Positions 20,645 through 30,070 of a stretch of 40,097 bases of DNA are shown in pieces. The first letter of the stretch is position 1. Each line of letters opens with the position of its first letter. Under the pieces are notes generated by a model. It did no database searches, had not been told where the DNA came from, and saw nothing but the letters and a program-made list of their open reading frames with translations. The translations under genes were made by a program, and so were the position numbers. The stretch comes from Prorocentrum cordatum (taxonomy: Eukaryota > Sar > Dinophyceae > Prorocentrales > Prorocentraceae), in NCBI GenBank assembly GCA_963575745.1, contig CAUYUJ010022525.1:27501-67597 (forward strand), written 5' to 3'.

Positions 20645-20755
20645 CACCCGATTCTAGTAAATAGAAATTCTATTTAATAGAATTGAAGGAAGTATCAAGC
20701 AGAACCCACATTCTATTACATAGAAATTCTATTTAATAGAATTTCAGAAAAGAGA
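20645..20755. repeat. Two AT-rich palindromic repeats between genes 2 and 3
   Basis: The palindrome ATTCTATTTAATAGAAT occurs twice (about 20667 and 20727), each preceded by another AGAA half-site (GTAAATAGAA, ACATAGAA). About 60 bases separate the copies. They stand out sharply in GC-rich surroundings and could be protein-binding sites or a small palindromic insertion. Confidence 0.75.
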
Positions 20756-20919
20756 TTGCCCGCTTTCTAGCGGCAGATGGGCTCACTTTGCGTTGCCTGA
20801 TGAAATCAACACTTCCGAACAAAGACTGGTGGTTTGACCACGGGGCTTCTGACCCTACACTCTGATCCGCTTAATAGCGGTAGTGCAAATGCTTACCATT
20901 CGCTCGCAGTCCGCGATCA

Positions 20920-20985
20920 CCCCTTGATCGGGGTATCTAGCCTAGATCTCATTGTCCTCTTGGTTCGTGCCCCTACTGCAGGGGC
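20920..20985 (+). promoter_or_regulatory. Twin hairpins before element gene 3
   Basis: CCCCTTGATCGGGG (20920-20933) and GCCCCTACTGCAGGGGC (20969-20985). A DinoSL-like relict follows 120 bases later, the longest such spacing in the element. Confidence 0.5.
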
Positions 20986-21101
20986 TTTCTGGGGGGCAGG
21001 ATGAGCACGGGGGATTTCTGTAGAGCAGGACGCTACGGCAAGGAAGGACCGACGAGGAAGGAGGCGGGTTGGGCCAAAGGGGGGAGGGGGCAGCATGCAT
21101 C

Positions 21102-21125
21102 CCGCAAGTGCTTTTCGGCTCAAGG
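21102..21125 (+). other. DinoSL relict / trans-splice site, gene 3
   Basis: CCGCAAGTGCTTTTCGGCTCAAG keeps the CCG start and, with one inserted base, the TTTT-GGCTCAAG end of the spliced leader. It lies about 75 bases before the first plausible ATG of gene 3. Confidence 0.5.
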
Positions 21126-21197
21126 CCCGCTTGTTTTTGGCGCGCTGATTGTCATCTTTACATTTGCGAGTGTCTGATCCTTGCACGGTTCGACAGC

Positions 21198-22457
21198 ATG
21201 CCTCCTCCCGTCGCGGCTTCTTGCTTCGCGTATGCCGCGCCGATGATGATTCTTTTTTTCGTCGATGGTGTGTGTGGGGCGAAGAAAGGCGACGACTCTG
21301 GCCCCGCCCCGAAGAGATGCAAGGCTTCTAAGGGGGAGGGGATCGACCCGAAGGAGGCCACAAAGATGCGCAACTGGCTCAAGTACAATTCCTCGAGCAC
21401 TGATGCAGATTTGCAGAAGAAGGCAGCGGAGGCGCAGGCAGTCTGGTCGAGTTGCAAGAACCCTTCAGAGCGCAAGATGTTCTTGGAGAGCTTCCAGAAG
21501 GATCAGAGCAAGAAATGGGCCAAGAAGGGGCACGTCACAGTTCCGCAAGCCTTGAAAGAACAGAACCTTTCATTGTCAGATTTTAAGGATCACAAGCTGG
21601 CCCTCGAGTTCGTCCAGGAGTGGTGGGAGGATAATTCACAGACGTACAATACGAAGGGGGCGTTACCAGTGAAGTACGGCAACAAGGACCGCATATTGTG
21701 GCACGAGTTCTATTTCATTTCCCCACAGATGTCTGAGGACAGCTAGGAGACGTCGGACAAGACAAAGTTTACGGGCGAAGGCAGCGTCAAGTCGGCAACA
21801 GCGCTGGAATGGGCAGCAGGCAGGATGGGGGAGCTGCGCAGTGGCAGCAGCAGCGCGACCGCGAACCCAGCGAAGCTGGAGAACGCGCTGTGGCCGAACA
21901 TCCAGGCGAACAAGGACTCGATCACGCCATCGCCTCAGCAATCTCTCCTCTCCCTCGTCTTCCTGCTCACTCCCTTCACAAACGCTCCCCCCCTCCCTCT
22001 TCTTGCGCTTAGGTCTACCCTGTCGAAGTACCCTGCTGAGATGAAGAAGCTGAAGACGCTCCGCGCGAAGCTCCACAATCGCGCCAAGACTGCCAAGGAC
22101 AGCGACAAAGGCCAATGGGACACCTGGGCAAAGGAGGCTGACAATACCCTCAAGAGCGCGACGGATCACGAGGAGGCGGTGGAGCTTCTGAGGAATCACT
22201 CACGAGACGAACGAGAAGAAAGAGGATTATGCCAATCTGAGCAAGGATCTCGCACCCATGAAGTCCACCGCAGAGCACCACCTGGACGGCGTCAAATTGG
22301 CGGTCAAGAGGTTCTCGCGCTACGTGGGGTGAGTGGCGTTTCCATATCATATTCGCAGCTCTCTGAGTTACATCCATATCACCCCCTCGGCGCGCAGACG
22401 CTAGAGATGGAGGCGCAAGGCGACGCTCCAACAAGCAAAAATGCGCGCGCACCTTGA
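21198..22457 (+). CDS. Element gene 3: Lys-rich helical protein, interrupted frame
   Basis: The ATG at 21198 gives MPPPVAASCFAYAAP; a later ATG (21243) is also possible. The body has a basic stretch (PKRCKASK) and a helical domain rich in K, E and W (MRNWLKYNSSSTDADLQKKA, WSSCKNPSERKMFLESFQKD, DHKLALEFVQEWWED). A TAG at 21744-21746 interrupts the frame, but the same frame stays open afterwards (ETSDKTKFTGEGSVKS...). After a pyrimidine-rich probable intron (about 21935-22012) it continues with STLSKYPAEMKKLKTLRAKL and GQWDTWAKEADNTLKSA. Near 22200 the reading shifts to TNEKKEDYANLSKDL...LAVKRFSRYVG, before a donor-like GTGAGT (22329). Similar Lys/Trp-rich helical proteins exist unannotated in dinoflagellates. 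I assign no function. Confidence 0.5.
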
Positions 22458-22460
22458 TAG

Positions 22461-22585
22461 GGGCTCTCTGTCTGTCTGCCCCTGTCTGTCTCTGCCTATC
22501 TCTGTCTGTCTGTCTGTCTGTCTCCTGTCTGTCTGTCTGTCTGTCCGTTCGTTGCTTCTCGCTCTCACTCACGTTCGTCTGTTCT

Positions 22586-22639
<54 letters not shown>

Positions 22640-22680
22640 ATCTCTCTCTCTCGTTCTCTCCTTTTCTCCCTCTGCTGTTC
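22461..22680. repeat. (TCTG)n and (TC)n microsatellite
   Basis: TCTG repeats (22465-22545) followed by TC repeats (22585-22660), between gene 3 and the gene 4 leader. Confidence 0.9.
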
Positions 22681-22724
22681 CACCCCCCTTTCGCCGCCTC
22701 GCCCTCTCGCGGTGTCCATCGCGA

Positions 22725-22777
22725 CCCCCTCTCGAGGGGGACCTTCGCATCTTCTCGTCGCCCCTCTCCTGCAGGGG
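22725..22777 (+). promoter_or_regulatory. Twin hairpins before element gene 4
   Basis: CCCCCTCTCGAGGGGG (22725-22740) and CCCCTCTCCTGCAGGGG (22761-22777), 38 bases before the first of two DinoSL relicts. Confidence 0.6.
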
Positions 22778-22814
22778 TGGCCCTGTTGCAGGGCGCGCCA
22801 GCGCGCAAGATACG

Positions 22815-22859
22815 TCCGTAGCTTTTGGCTCAAGGGACGTCCGTAGCTTTCGGCTCGAG
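22815..22859 (+). other. Two tandem DinoSL relicts before element gene 4
   Basis: TCCGTAGCTTTTGGCTCAAG (22815-22834) and TCCGTAGCTTTCGGCTCGAG (22840-22859) start 25 bases apart. Each matches the dinoflagellate spliced leader along its whole length apart from a two-base deletion in the middle and, in the second, two substitutions. Tandem relicts are the known mark of repeated rounds of trans-splicing and reinsertion of cDNA. The gene 4 ATG is 16 bases later. Confidence 0.82.
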
Positions 22860-22874
22860 AGAGGTCGCCGCCGC

Positions 22875-25273
22875 ATGCTGTCCAAACGCGCGCCGCCTTA
22901 TGACAGGCGCGCGCTGCCAGCAGACAAACGCCTGAGGGCGAATGTCGCTGACCTCGTGTCGCGCAACGCCGTGTCGGGCGCCGGGGGGCTCCAATTGGCA
23001 AGCGACGTCCACCGCTCTGGTGCCACAGGCGTTGCTGATTTAGTACCATCAGAAAAATACCCGGGCAGTGCTCCACGTTTCTTTCGCCAAATTTTCCACC
23101 CTTGTGCGTGTGCGGCGTGCGGGTGTGGAACACTAACAGGCAGGTGGAGGTGCTTCAGAAAATGCATTTAATGCTGCCCCACGAGATTTTGGATCGTTTG
23201 GCGTTCTTCGGCCACGCAGATGTTATGACTGGCACGTCTGGGTTAGATTCCGTTTCGCTGGAGCAGTTCAGCAGTGCAGCGTCGCCCCTCGGCGACTCCG
23301 ACACGGTCCCACGCGGCATCTGGCAGGACGGTGTGCCTTGCAACTGGGGCCGCAGCGCGACCGCTGAAATTGTTTCGCCCCTGTTGCCTGGCTTAGAGGA
23401 GCGCTGCAATAACCTCCGCGTGCCCATCGCATGCTTGCTGAAGAACCAGTTGTCCCCAAACACCCTGGGTGACATTTTTGAAATTGTCCGCTGGTCATTC
23501 GCGCACCTCGCAACCAAAACGTGGCCATCGTGCAGACGCGATGGATCGCCATTCGGGAAGAGCGACAAGTGGAGGACCAAACAGCATAGCGAGAGAGGGC
23601 GACTCCCTCTCAGGGGCGTTGTTTGCCAGATCAACGGCGACTGGAAGATGTTAAAGGAGGCGCTGAAGTTGCCGGGGTGGCAGGGCGCGGAGTGCTGCTT
23701 CCAGCGCAAGATCAAGCTGCCCGAGGTCACAGGGAAAAACGCATAGCCAACCCAGTTCTGCCTCCACCGCCCCCCGCCCCAACGCCCCACCCCCCCTGCG
23801 CTGCCTGAGGAGGGGGATTCTGGCGCGAAAGTTGCGCGCCCCCGACGCGTGCGCACTGGCGCCGCAAAGGCCATCCCCTATCGCTAGGGGGCGCTCGCCC
23901 AAGAAGCGGGGGAGGGCCATCAACGCTGCGCGCGGGGCCAGCAGGGCGAGTTGAGAGGTGGAGCGCGGACCATTAGCTGGAGGCGGCAAGGGGGGGGGGA
24001 GAGGGGAATGGAGGAAAGGGATGGCAACGCGCATAAGCAAATCAATAACACGAGACGGATCGGAGGAGGAGGAGGGGGAGGAGGAGGAGGGGGAGGGGGA
24101 GGAGGAGGAGGAGGAGGAGGAGGAAGAGGAGGAGGAGGAGGAGATGGAGGAGGAGATGGAGGAGGAGATGGAGGAGGAGGGGGGGGGGGGGGCGGAGGAG
24201 GAGGAAGAGGAGGGCAAGGAGGAGGAGGAGGAGGAAGAGGAGGAGGAGGAGGAGGAGGAGGACGACGACGAGGAGGCACGCAACGGGAAATCAGATGCGA
24301 GGGGGAGGAGCGACGCGCTGGGGGGGGAGGGGAGGGCGACGCGCCACGTGACGGGGGCGTCGAGGAGGGCGGGCAAGCCGAGGAGCAGGCGGAGGAGGCA
24401 GAGACAGAACAGGAGAGGGAGGATGGTAAAACGAAGTTTTCGATGCCCGCGCGGTCTCTACCGAGATCGGCCACGACGCGCCCTGGCGCACGGGCCGCAG
24501 ATCATGGCAAGAACTTTTGATGAAAATCCTGGGTTCTGGACATCGCGTATGCCCTTTGTTGGCGGTTCCGTTTGTCAGCATGCGACTTTTGATGTTGGAT
24601 TCGCTGCGCTGCGCGGATTTAGGTGCAACTGCAGTTTTTTTTGGGCTCTCTGATCTGGCATTGCGTCGTCAAGAGGAAAGCCCCAGGCGGCACGCAGAAA
24701 CAGCGCATGCGGGAGATGCACCTTTTGATGCACCTTTGCGATAGACAACCTCCGAACGGCGCGCCGAACAGGCTTCCTCACTTGAGCATTGGGGTTGTGC
24801 AAGGCAAATCAAACAGCTATCCCAAGCTCAGATGTAGCGCTGGCATGGTTCGGCATCTAATACCGTGGGGTATGGAACTTGCGGAACAGTTCTGCGACAG
24901 GAATGACCCCGTGGAGTCTTCTATGTATTTTTGCATGCAGAGTTTATCACGCTGCTACGCTGCGCTTGCAGGGTCTTTCCCATTTACGAAAGACACGATG
25001 CTGGAGCATTATGTGCGTTTTGCTCAACACTTCACTGCTTTGGCGACGGCGGATGATAACATATTTCGCATTAAACCCAAGCTGCATTTATTGTTGGAAG
25101 TATGTTCTTCTGGAGGGCAACCGTCCAAGCACTGGAACTACCGAGATGAAGACTTTGGAGGGTCCGTTGCGGCGTTTGGGAAGCGCAGAGGGGGCGCCCC
25201 GAACACGTCTGAGTTTTCAAGGGCATGCATGGCGAAGTTTATTGGGCAGCCTGTTGTTCGTCTCTTGCGCTGA
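22875..25273 (+). CDS. Element gene 4: transposase-like protein of a widespread dinoflagellate family, two exons with frameshifts
   Basis: The ATG at 22875 starts MLSKRAPPYDRRALPADKRLR. A shift near 23090 leads to NFPPLCVCGVRVWN and LPHEILDRLAFFG. Next come WQDGVPCNWGRS (about 23320), LRVPIACLLKNQLSPNTLGD, a FEIVRWSFAHLA helix, RRDGSPFGKSDKWR, RGVVCQINGDWKMLKEAL (about 23620) and AECCFQRK. After a long intron the second exon reads IGHDAPWRTGRRSWQELL, VCPLLAVPFV, LDSLRCADLGAT, and, after an indel at T8 (24635-24642), LIWHCVVKRKAPGG. It ends PKLHLLLEV, HWNYRDEDFGGSVAAFGKRRGG and TGA at 25271. I recognise this DGVP - GDW - CC - DLG - YRDEDFGG pattern from many unannotated dinoflagellate proteins. 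D, D and E/D in this order suggest a DDE transposase; that is inference. Its place next to the right TIR supports the call. Confidence 0.65.
23726..24465 (+). other. Probable 740-bp intron of the transposase-like gene
   Basis: The conserved reading stops at KLPE, followed by donor GTCACAGGG. It resumes at IGHDAPWRTGRR after ACCGAG, with matching phase 0. The interval contains a stop, a hairpin CCCCTATCGCTAGGGG (23875-23890) and a GGA tract (24060-24275). The acceptor lacks a strong pyrimidine tract, so the exact 3' boundary may differ. Confidence 0.5.
24060..24275. repeat. (GGA)n microsatellite
   Basis: About 215 bases of GGA/GAG repeats with a G run at about 24180, lying inside the probable intron of gene 4. 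Gly-rich and Glu-rich frames through it are artefacts. Confidence 0.9.
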
Positions 25274-25301
25274 GTATGAAAAAATGCCAAAAGAAGGCAA
25301 C

Positions 25302-25320
25302 GCCCCTTATCTATGGGGGC
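25302..25320 (+). terminator. Hairpin after the transposase-like stop codon
   Basis: GCCCCTTATCTATGGGGGC begins 29 bases after the TGA of gene 4. It resembles one half of the twin hairpins elsewhere in the element. Whether it acts in 3' end formation is unknown. Confidence 0.35.
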
Positions 25321-25380
25321 ATTTTCTTGGGTGCGAACTTTGACAGAAAATCTTAACGGATGAGATTTTAAGATAATCCT

Positions 25381-25425
25381 AATATATTGGTGTTTGTAAT
25401 ATATTTGTGCATTGGATGCTCAAGG
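25381..25425 (-). repeat. Right terminal inverted repeat (45 bp)
   Basis: Reverse complement begins CCTTGAGCATCCAATGC and ends CAAACACCAATATATT. It sits about 110 bases after the transposase-like stop codon and directly before resumed LINE coding sequence. Confidence 0.88.
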
Positions 25426-27335
25426 CCACGCCATCGCCGTGCGCATCGAGCCGCTGGACTTGCGCAGGGCGACCTCCGAGAACCACCTGGGCGTCGCCGC
25501 GGCGGCTGGCCGGCGAAGGAGGGTCTCCGCCTTTTCCAAGCGAGCGGTTCAGTTCGCGGCAAGGCGGGGCCGCATCGCGAGGATGCGACGAGCTGGGGGG
25601 CCAGCTGAGAAAATTGCGAGGCAGGCCATGCTAAGCTACCCTCAATCACGCACGGGGTGGAGGTCATGGGCGCGTCAGACACCAAGATCGGGGAGCTGCG
25701 CCAGATTGTCGCCGCCTCCTACAGCGTTACCTCGAAAGGGCGTTCCGCCCGCCTGGTGCTCCTCGCGGAGGACGCGGACCCAGGCGTAAAAACCAACGCG
25801 GTGCCCATCCTGGCCCAGGCGCAGGCCTGGCACGAGACGGAGCACCAGCCGCGCCTCATCGGGCACTTGCAGGCCGCTTGGAAGCGGTCGGTGCTCAAGG
25901 TGGCGCGCGCCGAGGTCCCCTGGCAGATAGTCCGCGGGCCCGCGGGCGCCATCATCGCCGCCGCGCGGCGGCTGGGCTGGCAGACGCAAGCGGCGCACTC
26001 GATCACCATCGGCGCCGAAGTCATCGATTTGCGCCTCGTGGCGCTTCGAGAGCTCCGCTACCGCGCGAAGCAGTGCACCGAGCTGGCGCGGAGGCAACTG
26101 GTCGCAGGCGAGGCTCCACGAGAAGGGCGCCGTGGCCGACCCCACCTGCAAAGCATGCCATGCGGATGGCGGGGCGGACCGCCACTGCACCTTCGCGCGC
26201 ACCGCCAGGGACGAGCACCGCCGCGCCGTCGGCGGCCGGTACATCGCCCACCGCGGAGCGCGACCGTGGCCTGGGTCAGAGCAGCTCTGTGGCCGCGGCC
26301 TGGCGCGCGACTCCGCCGAGGAGGCAGGGCTGTGGCAGCTGCCGTCGTCCAGCGAGACCTTCGTTCAAGGCGGCTACGACGGCTTCGTCGCAGGCGATGT
26401 GTGCACAGACGGGTGTCTCCTCTACGGCTCCTACGCGGCGCTGAGGCGCGGCGGTTGGGCCTCCGTAAAATTGACGGAGGGCCGGACATGAATGAAGTTC
26501 GCGGTCTACGGGCCGCTCCCAGGCGCGCGGTGGGACCAGAGCATCTACAAGAGCGAGCTCATTGCGATCTTGTGCGTTATCCAGGTGGCGTGCCCGCCCG
26601 CGCGCGTCTGGTCCGACTGCCGGGCCATCTTGGACGACTTCGAGCGCGGCCCAGCCTGGGCCGACCACCCGGCCACCCTCCACAGCGACTTGTGGCGGGA
26701 GTGCTGGGCCAAGATCGAGGATAATGAAGGGGTAGGAACTATGGGCATCGGTTTCAGCGAAGTGAAAGCGCACGCCACTAGACTGCTGAGCGCCTAAATG
26801 GGCCCATCTCGATCGATTCATTTGGAATATGTTCGCACATGAATGTGCCAAGCTCGGAGCCCAGCGGCAGCAACATGCGCCGTGGCACAGAGCAGCATAT
26901 ATCCAGCGCTTTAAATTCGTTTCAGATGTGCTCGAGTGCGCAGCCTGCGTAGCAGTGCTTGGGCAAGGGCTCGTTGACACCTCCGAAGGTTCGAAACCTC
27001 CCTTAGAGGCTCCGAGCCGTCACAGGCCCCCTCCCCCCGTGCCTAGCGGGGAAGCGCAGGAGCCTGCGGGACCTCTACTTCCGCCGCCTGCTCCCCCTCC
27101 CCCCCCCCTGGGGGGGCCGGATGGGGACGGAGGCAGGATCGAACGGGCCCGCGCCAGAGGGCACCAGATGGTGCGCCTCCCCAGAGTGGTGTTCTGTCGG
27201 TCGTGCGCTAGGTACGCCACGGATCGGTGGTTTGGACTCATGACCAGATTCCCCGGGGGACATCCCCAGACGATCTCTGGTTGTTTCAACCGTATGCGGC
27301 AAGGCAGGCACCCCATCACGAACAGGCCATTTTGA
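25426..27335 (+). pseudogene. LINE copy 2, 3' part: RT tail, RNase H and C-terminal Cys motif
   Basis: The reading resumes with AIAVRIEPLDLRRATSENHLGV...GRRRRVSAFSKRAVQF, the usual block after LINE RT. It shifts near 25650 to VMGASDTKIGELRQIV and PWQIVRGPAGAIIAAARRLGW, and shifts again near 26110 to VADPTCKACHADGGADRHC. RNase H follows: VCTDGCLLYGSYAALRRGGWAS (about 26400), an in-frame TGA at 26489, then VYGPLPGARW, KSELIAIL (Glu) and VWSDCRAILDD (Asp), with VKAHAT further on. The terminal region (26829-27335) ends VVFCRSCARYATDRW and NRMRQGRHPITNRPF, a Cys-containing tail typical of dinoflagellate LINEs, then TGA. Two frameshifts and at least one stop make it non-functional. Confidence 0.8.
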
Positions 27336-27825
27336 TGTTTGGCCTCCCAATACCGCCCAGGAGAAGCCTGGGGTGAGGGCGCGCCAAGGTTTCAGGCTGA
27401 TTGCACCCCTGAGGCGGTCCTCTCAGGCCTAGCAGCGGCAATCCCCCGTAATCCTCCTCTTCCTTTGCCATGGCCCACAATGTAGTTCTGGGCGGTCTCA
27501 ACATCACGGCGCCGCTTCTGGCGGCGCCCCTGGGCGTTCCGCCCCAGGGTCGAGACGTCGGGATCGAGGTTCTCATCTAGCGGGTCGAGGATCGAGTAAG
27601 CTCGTTGTTCGAGCTTCGGATTGCGAGGATCGGGAATCGAACTCCAAGTTGTTGTGGCCACTGTTGGGGGCCTCGGGCACGCTCTTCGTCGCCGCAGGTG
27701 GACCCCCGTCGAGAGATCGCTGGTAAAGTGCACCCCTTGCCAAGCCCTGTGCCCTATTGTTGAAGGGGGAGGGGGGGAGCTCAATCGTCGATTTGCTTCG
27801 TGAGCTGGGCTGTACCGTCCAGACT
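27336..27825. other. Probable LINE 3' flank, no gene seen
   Basis: No recognisable coding sequence after the LINE stop. A region at about 27736-27777 (ACCCCTTGCC...GAAGGGGG) resembles a loosened version of the twin hairpins of the 9.5-kb element. Confidence 0.5.
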
Positions 27826-27828
27826 CGT

Positions 27829-27880
27829 GCTTGGCGTGTCGCGCCGCCAGTTCTGGCCCACTACGCTTCGGCGCAATACG
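27829..27880. repeat. GC-rich hairpin element, copy 1
   Basis: GGCGTGTCGCGCCG and CGGCGCAATACGCT are imperfect inverted arms about 24 bases apart. A copy with a matching interior (CAGTTCTGGCCCACTACGCTT versus CGGTTTTGGCCGACCACGCTT) lies at 29908-29956. Confidence 0.7.
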
Positions 27881-27904
27881 CTAGCCATGCCCCGGTCCCC
27901 AAGC

Positions 27905-27988
27905 GTCAATAGCCAGAGCGTTTCCCGGTCTCCTGCCCCGCGGAGCGGAGCCACGCGTCGCCAGGGCCGCCGCCGCGACACGCTGGGC
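27905..27988. repeat. GC-rich hairpin element, degenerate copy 2
   Basis: AGAGCGTTTCCCGG and GCCGCCGCGACACGCT form diverged arms about 50 bases apart. The right arm CGCGACACGCT is shared with the other copies. Confidence 0.4.
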
Positions 27989-29900
27989 TAAGTTCTGGAC
28001 CGTAGAAAGCACCGAGACCGGATCGGAAATTTCCGTCCACAAGCCAGCCGGGCAGGGCCACCTAGCAAGGCGGCGCATGCGCCGTCCTCGGGTCAACGGG
28101 GAGGGGCGAGGGTGTTGGCTGCAGCCAGGGCTTTGCCACAGTGCTCCACAGACAGGCTGGGCGATGCACTGATGATGCGCGTCCTTGCAGTCTGAGCGAG
28201 CTGAAGAATTGCCCCGCCGCATCGGGAGCCTTTCGGGGAGCCCTGACGGGCTGGTGCGTGGCGAAAGGAAAGGGAGAGGGAGAGGGAGGGGGGGAGGCCA
28301 GGTATCTTGTTGGTGCATCTGATTTGTGTCCACTGGATGCAGGATCGATATGATACCAGCAAAAGCAATCGTTACCCCGGTGGGCGCAACAACCCGTGAT
28401 ACCATAAGACGTCGGATGTGCGTCCAGACCCAAGGACCAGTATGTCTTGTTCCCCCCACTGGGGACCCTTTGGGAAGATGAGTGGTGAATTGACGGGAGG
28501 GGGGCCAAAATGGCCATACGCAGTACTGTATTGCAGGCCGTGGTCCTGAGGACATGATCATCTATCGTCTACGCGTGTCTTGTGCCATTCCATACACACA
28601 ACGGCATACCAACGTGTGTGGATCCAGCTGCCACGCGGTTTTCTCGTCATACGTAAGCACATCGATGTCCTCATCTCCCCCTTGTGGGCGAACTTCTGCC
28701 CTCCCTCCCGCACGGGCAGACATGAATACGCACGCTGTTGTAATCTCGAACCGAAAGAGCACCAGGGGAGGAAACGCAACGTGGCTAAATTTGCCAGGAG
28801 CCACCACCATCAGTAAGTCAGGGGGCGACATCACTGGAGGAAAGGCGTCGTGTTTGTAAAAGCCCTTCCAAAGATAAGCTAAAGACGCCATCAATGCAGG
28901 GAGTACGTGGTTCGTCGCACCCAGCCGCCGCATATGTGATGTTCACGTGGCGCCCCTTCCTTGTTCGCCAGGGCCAGAGGTGGCACTGAATTTGCAGACG
29001 ACCGATAGAGGGAGTACAGCGTTCTGGAAGGGCATTAACATGATTGAGAGCTTCAACAGATCATCACGGGCTTTCCTTTCAGAAGGTACATGAGGGCAGC
29101 GGTCCACAGCAGGATCACGTCGACCTGCTTCGCAAGCAGCCACAAAAGTCTCGCAGGCACAATGCAAAGCGTCCTCTCGCCGCACAATGAACAGATGATG
29201 CGAGCTTGCAGTCAAGAGGCCGAACGGCATGACTGCGAGCTCCAGCGCGGCGAGAACGTTCCTTGTTATCGCTGAACTTCCCACCGAGGGACCTCGTCCG
29301 TCATCCTGACTTCCAGTAGGGACCGGTTGGCTTGGTGCTACACCGTGCGCGCATGTACCTCGAGGCCACGTGCGCAAAGTACCCAGTGCCCACGGGCACC
29401 TCGAGTCAGGCTAGCCTTTCATCCAAGAGTTCGTCGAGGTCGATCCCAGCCGAGCACTGCGAGCAGCGGCGCTGTGGGCCAGACGCGGAGGGCCGGGCCA
29501 GAGCGAGGAGCCAAACGAAGGACGCACCGAATGAATGCGCCGTGCGCAAGCAACTGCCACGCCTTCACGGTGGGCAGAGCCCGGGAGGAGACGGGGACAC
29601 AAGTGGGGCGGTCAAAAAAGGGCCTTGCCTTCGCGAACAGAAGGAGTTGCCATCTCTTCCGCGGTGGAAGGTCGGCGGAAGTAAAACGAAGCCGCTTGCG
29701 CCGGTGGAAGCCGGCGGAAGGGCGGCGGAAGGTGTCGGAAGTGGAACATGCGCCCCCAAGAGATTAAAACGTGTTCGGCACAGGGCTTACGAATCCGCCC
29801 AAGGATCGTCTCCCCACCTGCTGCCCTTCGCCCAGTGGTAGCCAAGACCACAAGCGGGCGCTGCGCCTGGTGGGCACACGCTCTGCTTCTGCCAGAACGT
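27989..29900. other. Accessory region without a recognisable gene
   Basis: Several open frames of 100-220 codons exist on both strands (for example minus 28561-27881, minus 28933-28562 and minus 29377-28943). None shows a motif, splice structure or repeat that I can support. A short GGTGGAAG / GGCGGAAG repetition is present at 29660-29735. Confidence 0.5.
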
Positions 29901-29907
29901 CCGCTTC

Positions 29908-29958
29908 GCGTGCAGCGCCGCCGGTTTTGGCCGACCACGCTTCGGCGCGACACGCTAA
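29908..29958. repeat. GC-rich hairpin element, copy 3
   Basis: GCGTGCAGCGCCG and CGGCGCGACACGCT arms enclose CGGTTTTGGCCGACCACGCTT. It aligns along its length with the copy at 27829-27880. Confidence 0.7.
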
Positions 29959-30070
29959 TCTTAAGTCGGGCATGTCCCTCTACAGGAGGAATACTCCAAA
30001 ATTGTCCAAACATAATCGGGGGACGACTTTCAATTTATTTCCGAATATTTTTGGCCATGTCTTGCTTATG

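Larger units (their letters stand above)
15917..25425 (+). mobile_element. 9.5-kb TIR-bounded DNA transposon carrying four genes, nested in LINE copy 2
   Basis: Both ends carry the same 45-bp sequence in inverted orientation with only four mismatches. The LINE coding sequence breaks at one end and resumes at the other. All recognisable genes inside read on the plus strand: a KKRP-rich protein, a Cys-cluster/coiled-coil protein, a Lys-rich helical protein, and a transposase-like protein ending about 110 bases before the right end. A clear target-site duplication is not visible: TCCACC lies before the left end and CCACGCC after the right. The boundary could be off by a few bases, because GCTCAAGG at the right could be LINE coding sequence. 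No superfamily is assigned with confidence. The transposase family has D, D and E/D residues in an order that could suit a CACTA/Plavaka-like DDE enzyme, but that is inference. Confidence 0.8.

Noticed and set aside
25415-25425. GCTCAAGG at the right TIR end as part of a spliced-leader relict
   Set aside because: Only seven bases match the leader's end, and the mirrored sequence at the left end shows it belongs to the inverted repeat or to LINE coding sequence.
28503-28524. Minus-strand DinoSL-like sequence (GCCATTTTGGC core)
   Set aside because: The core is nearly self-complementary (GGCCAAAATGGCC), the TCAAG end is missing and no gene follows, so chance is likely.
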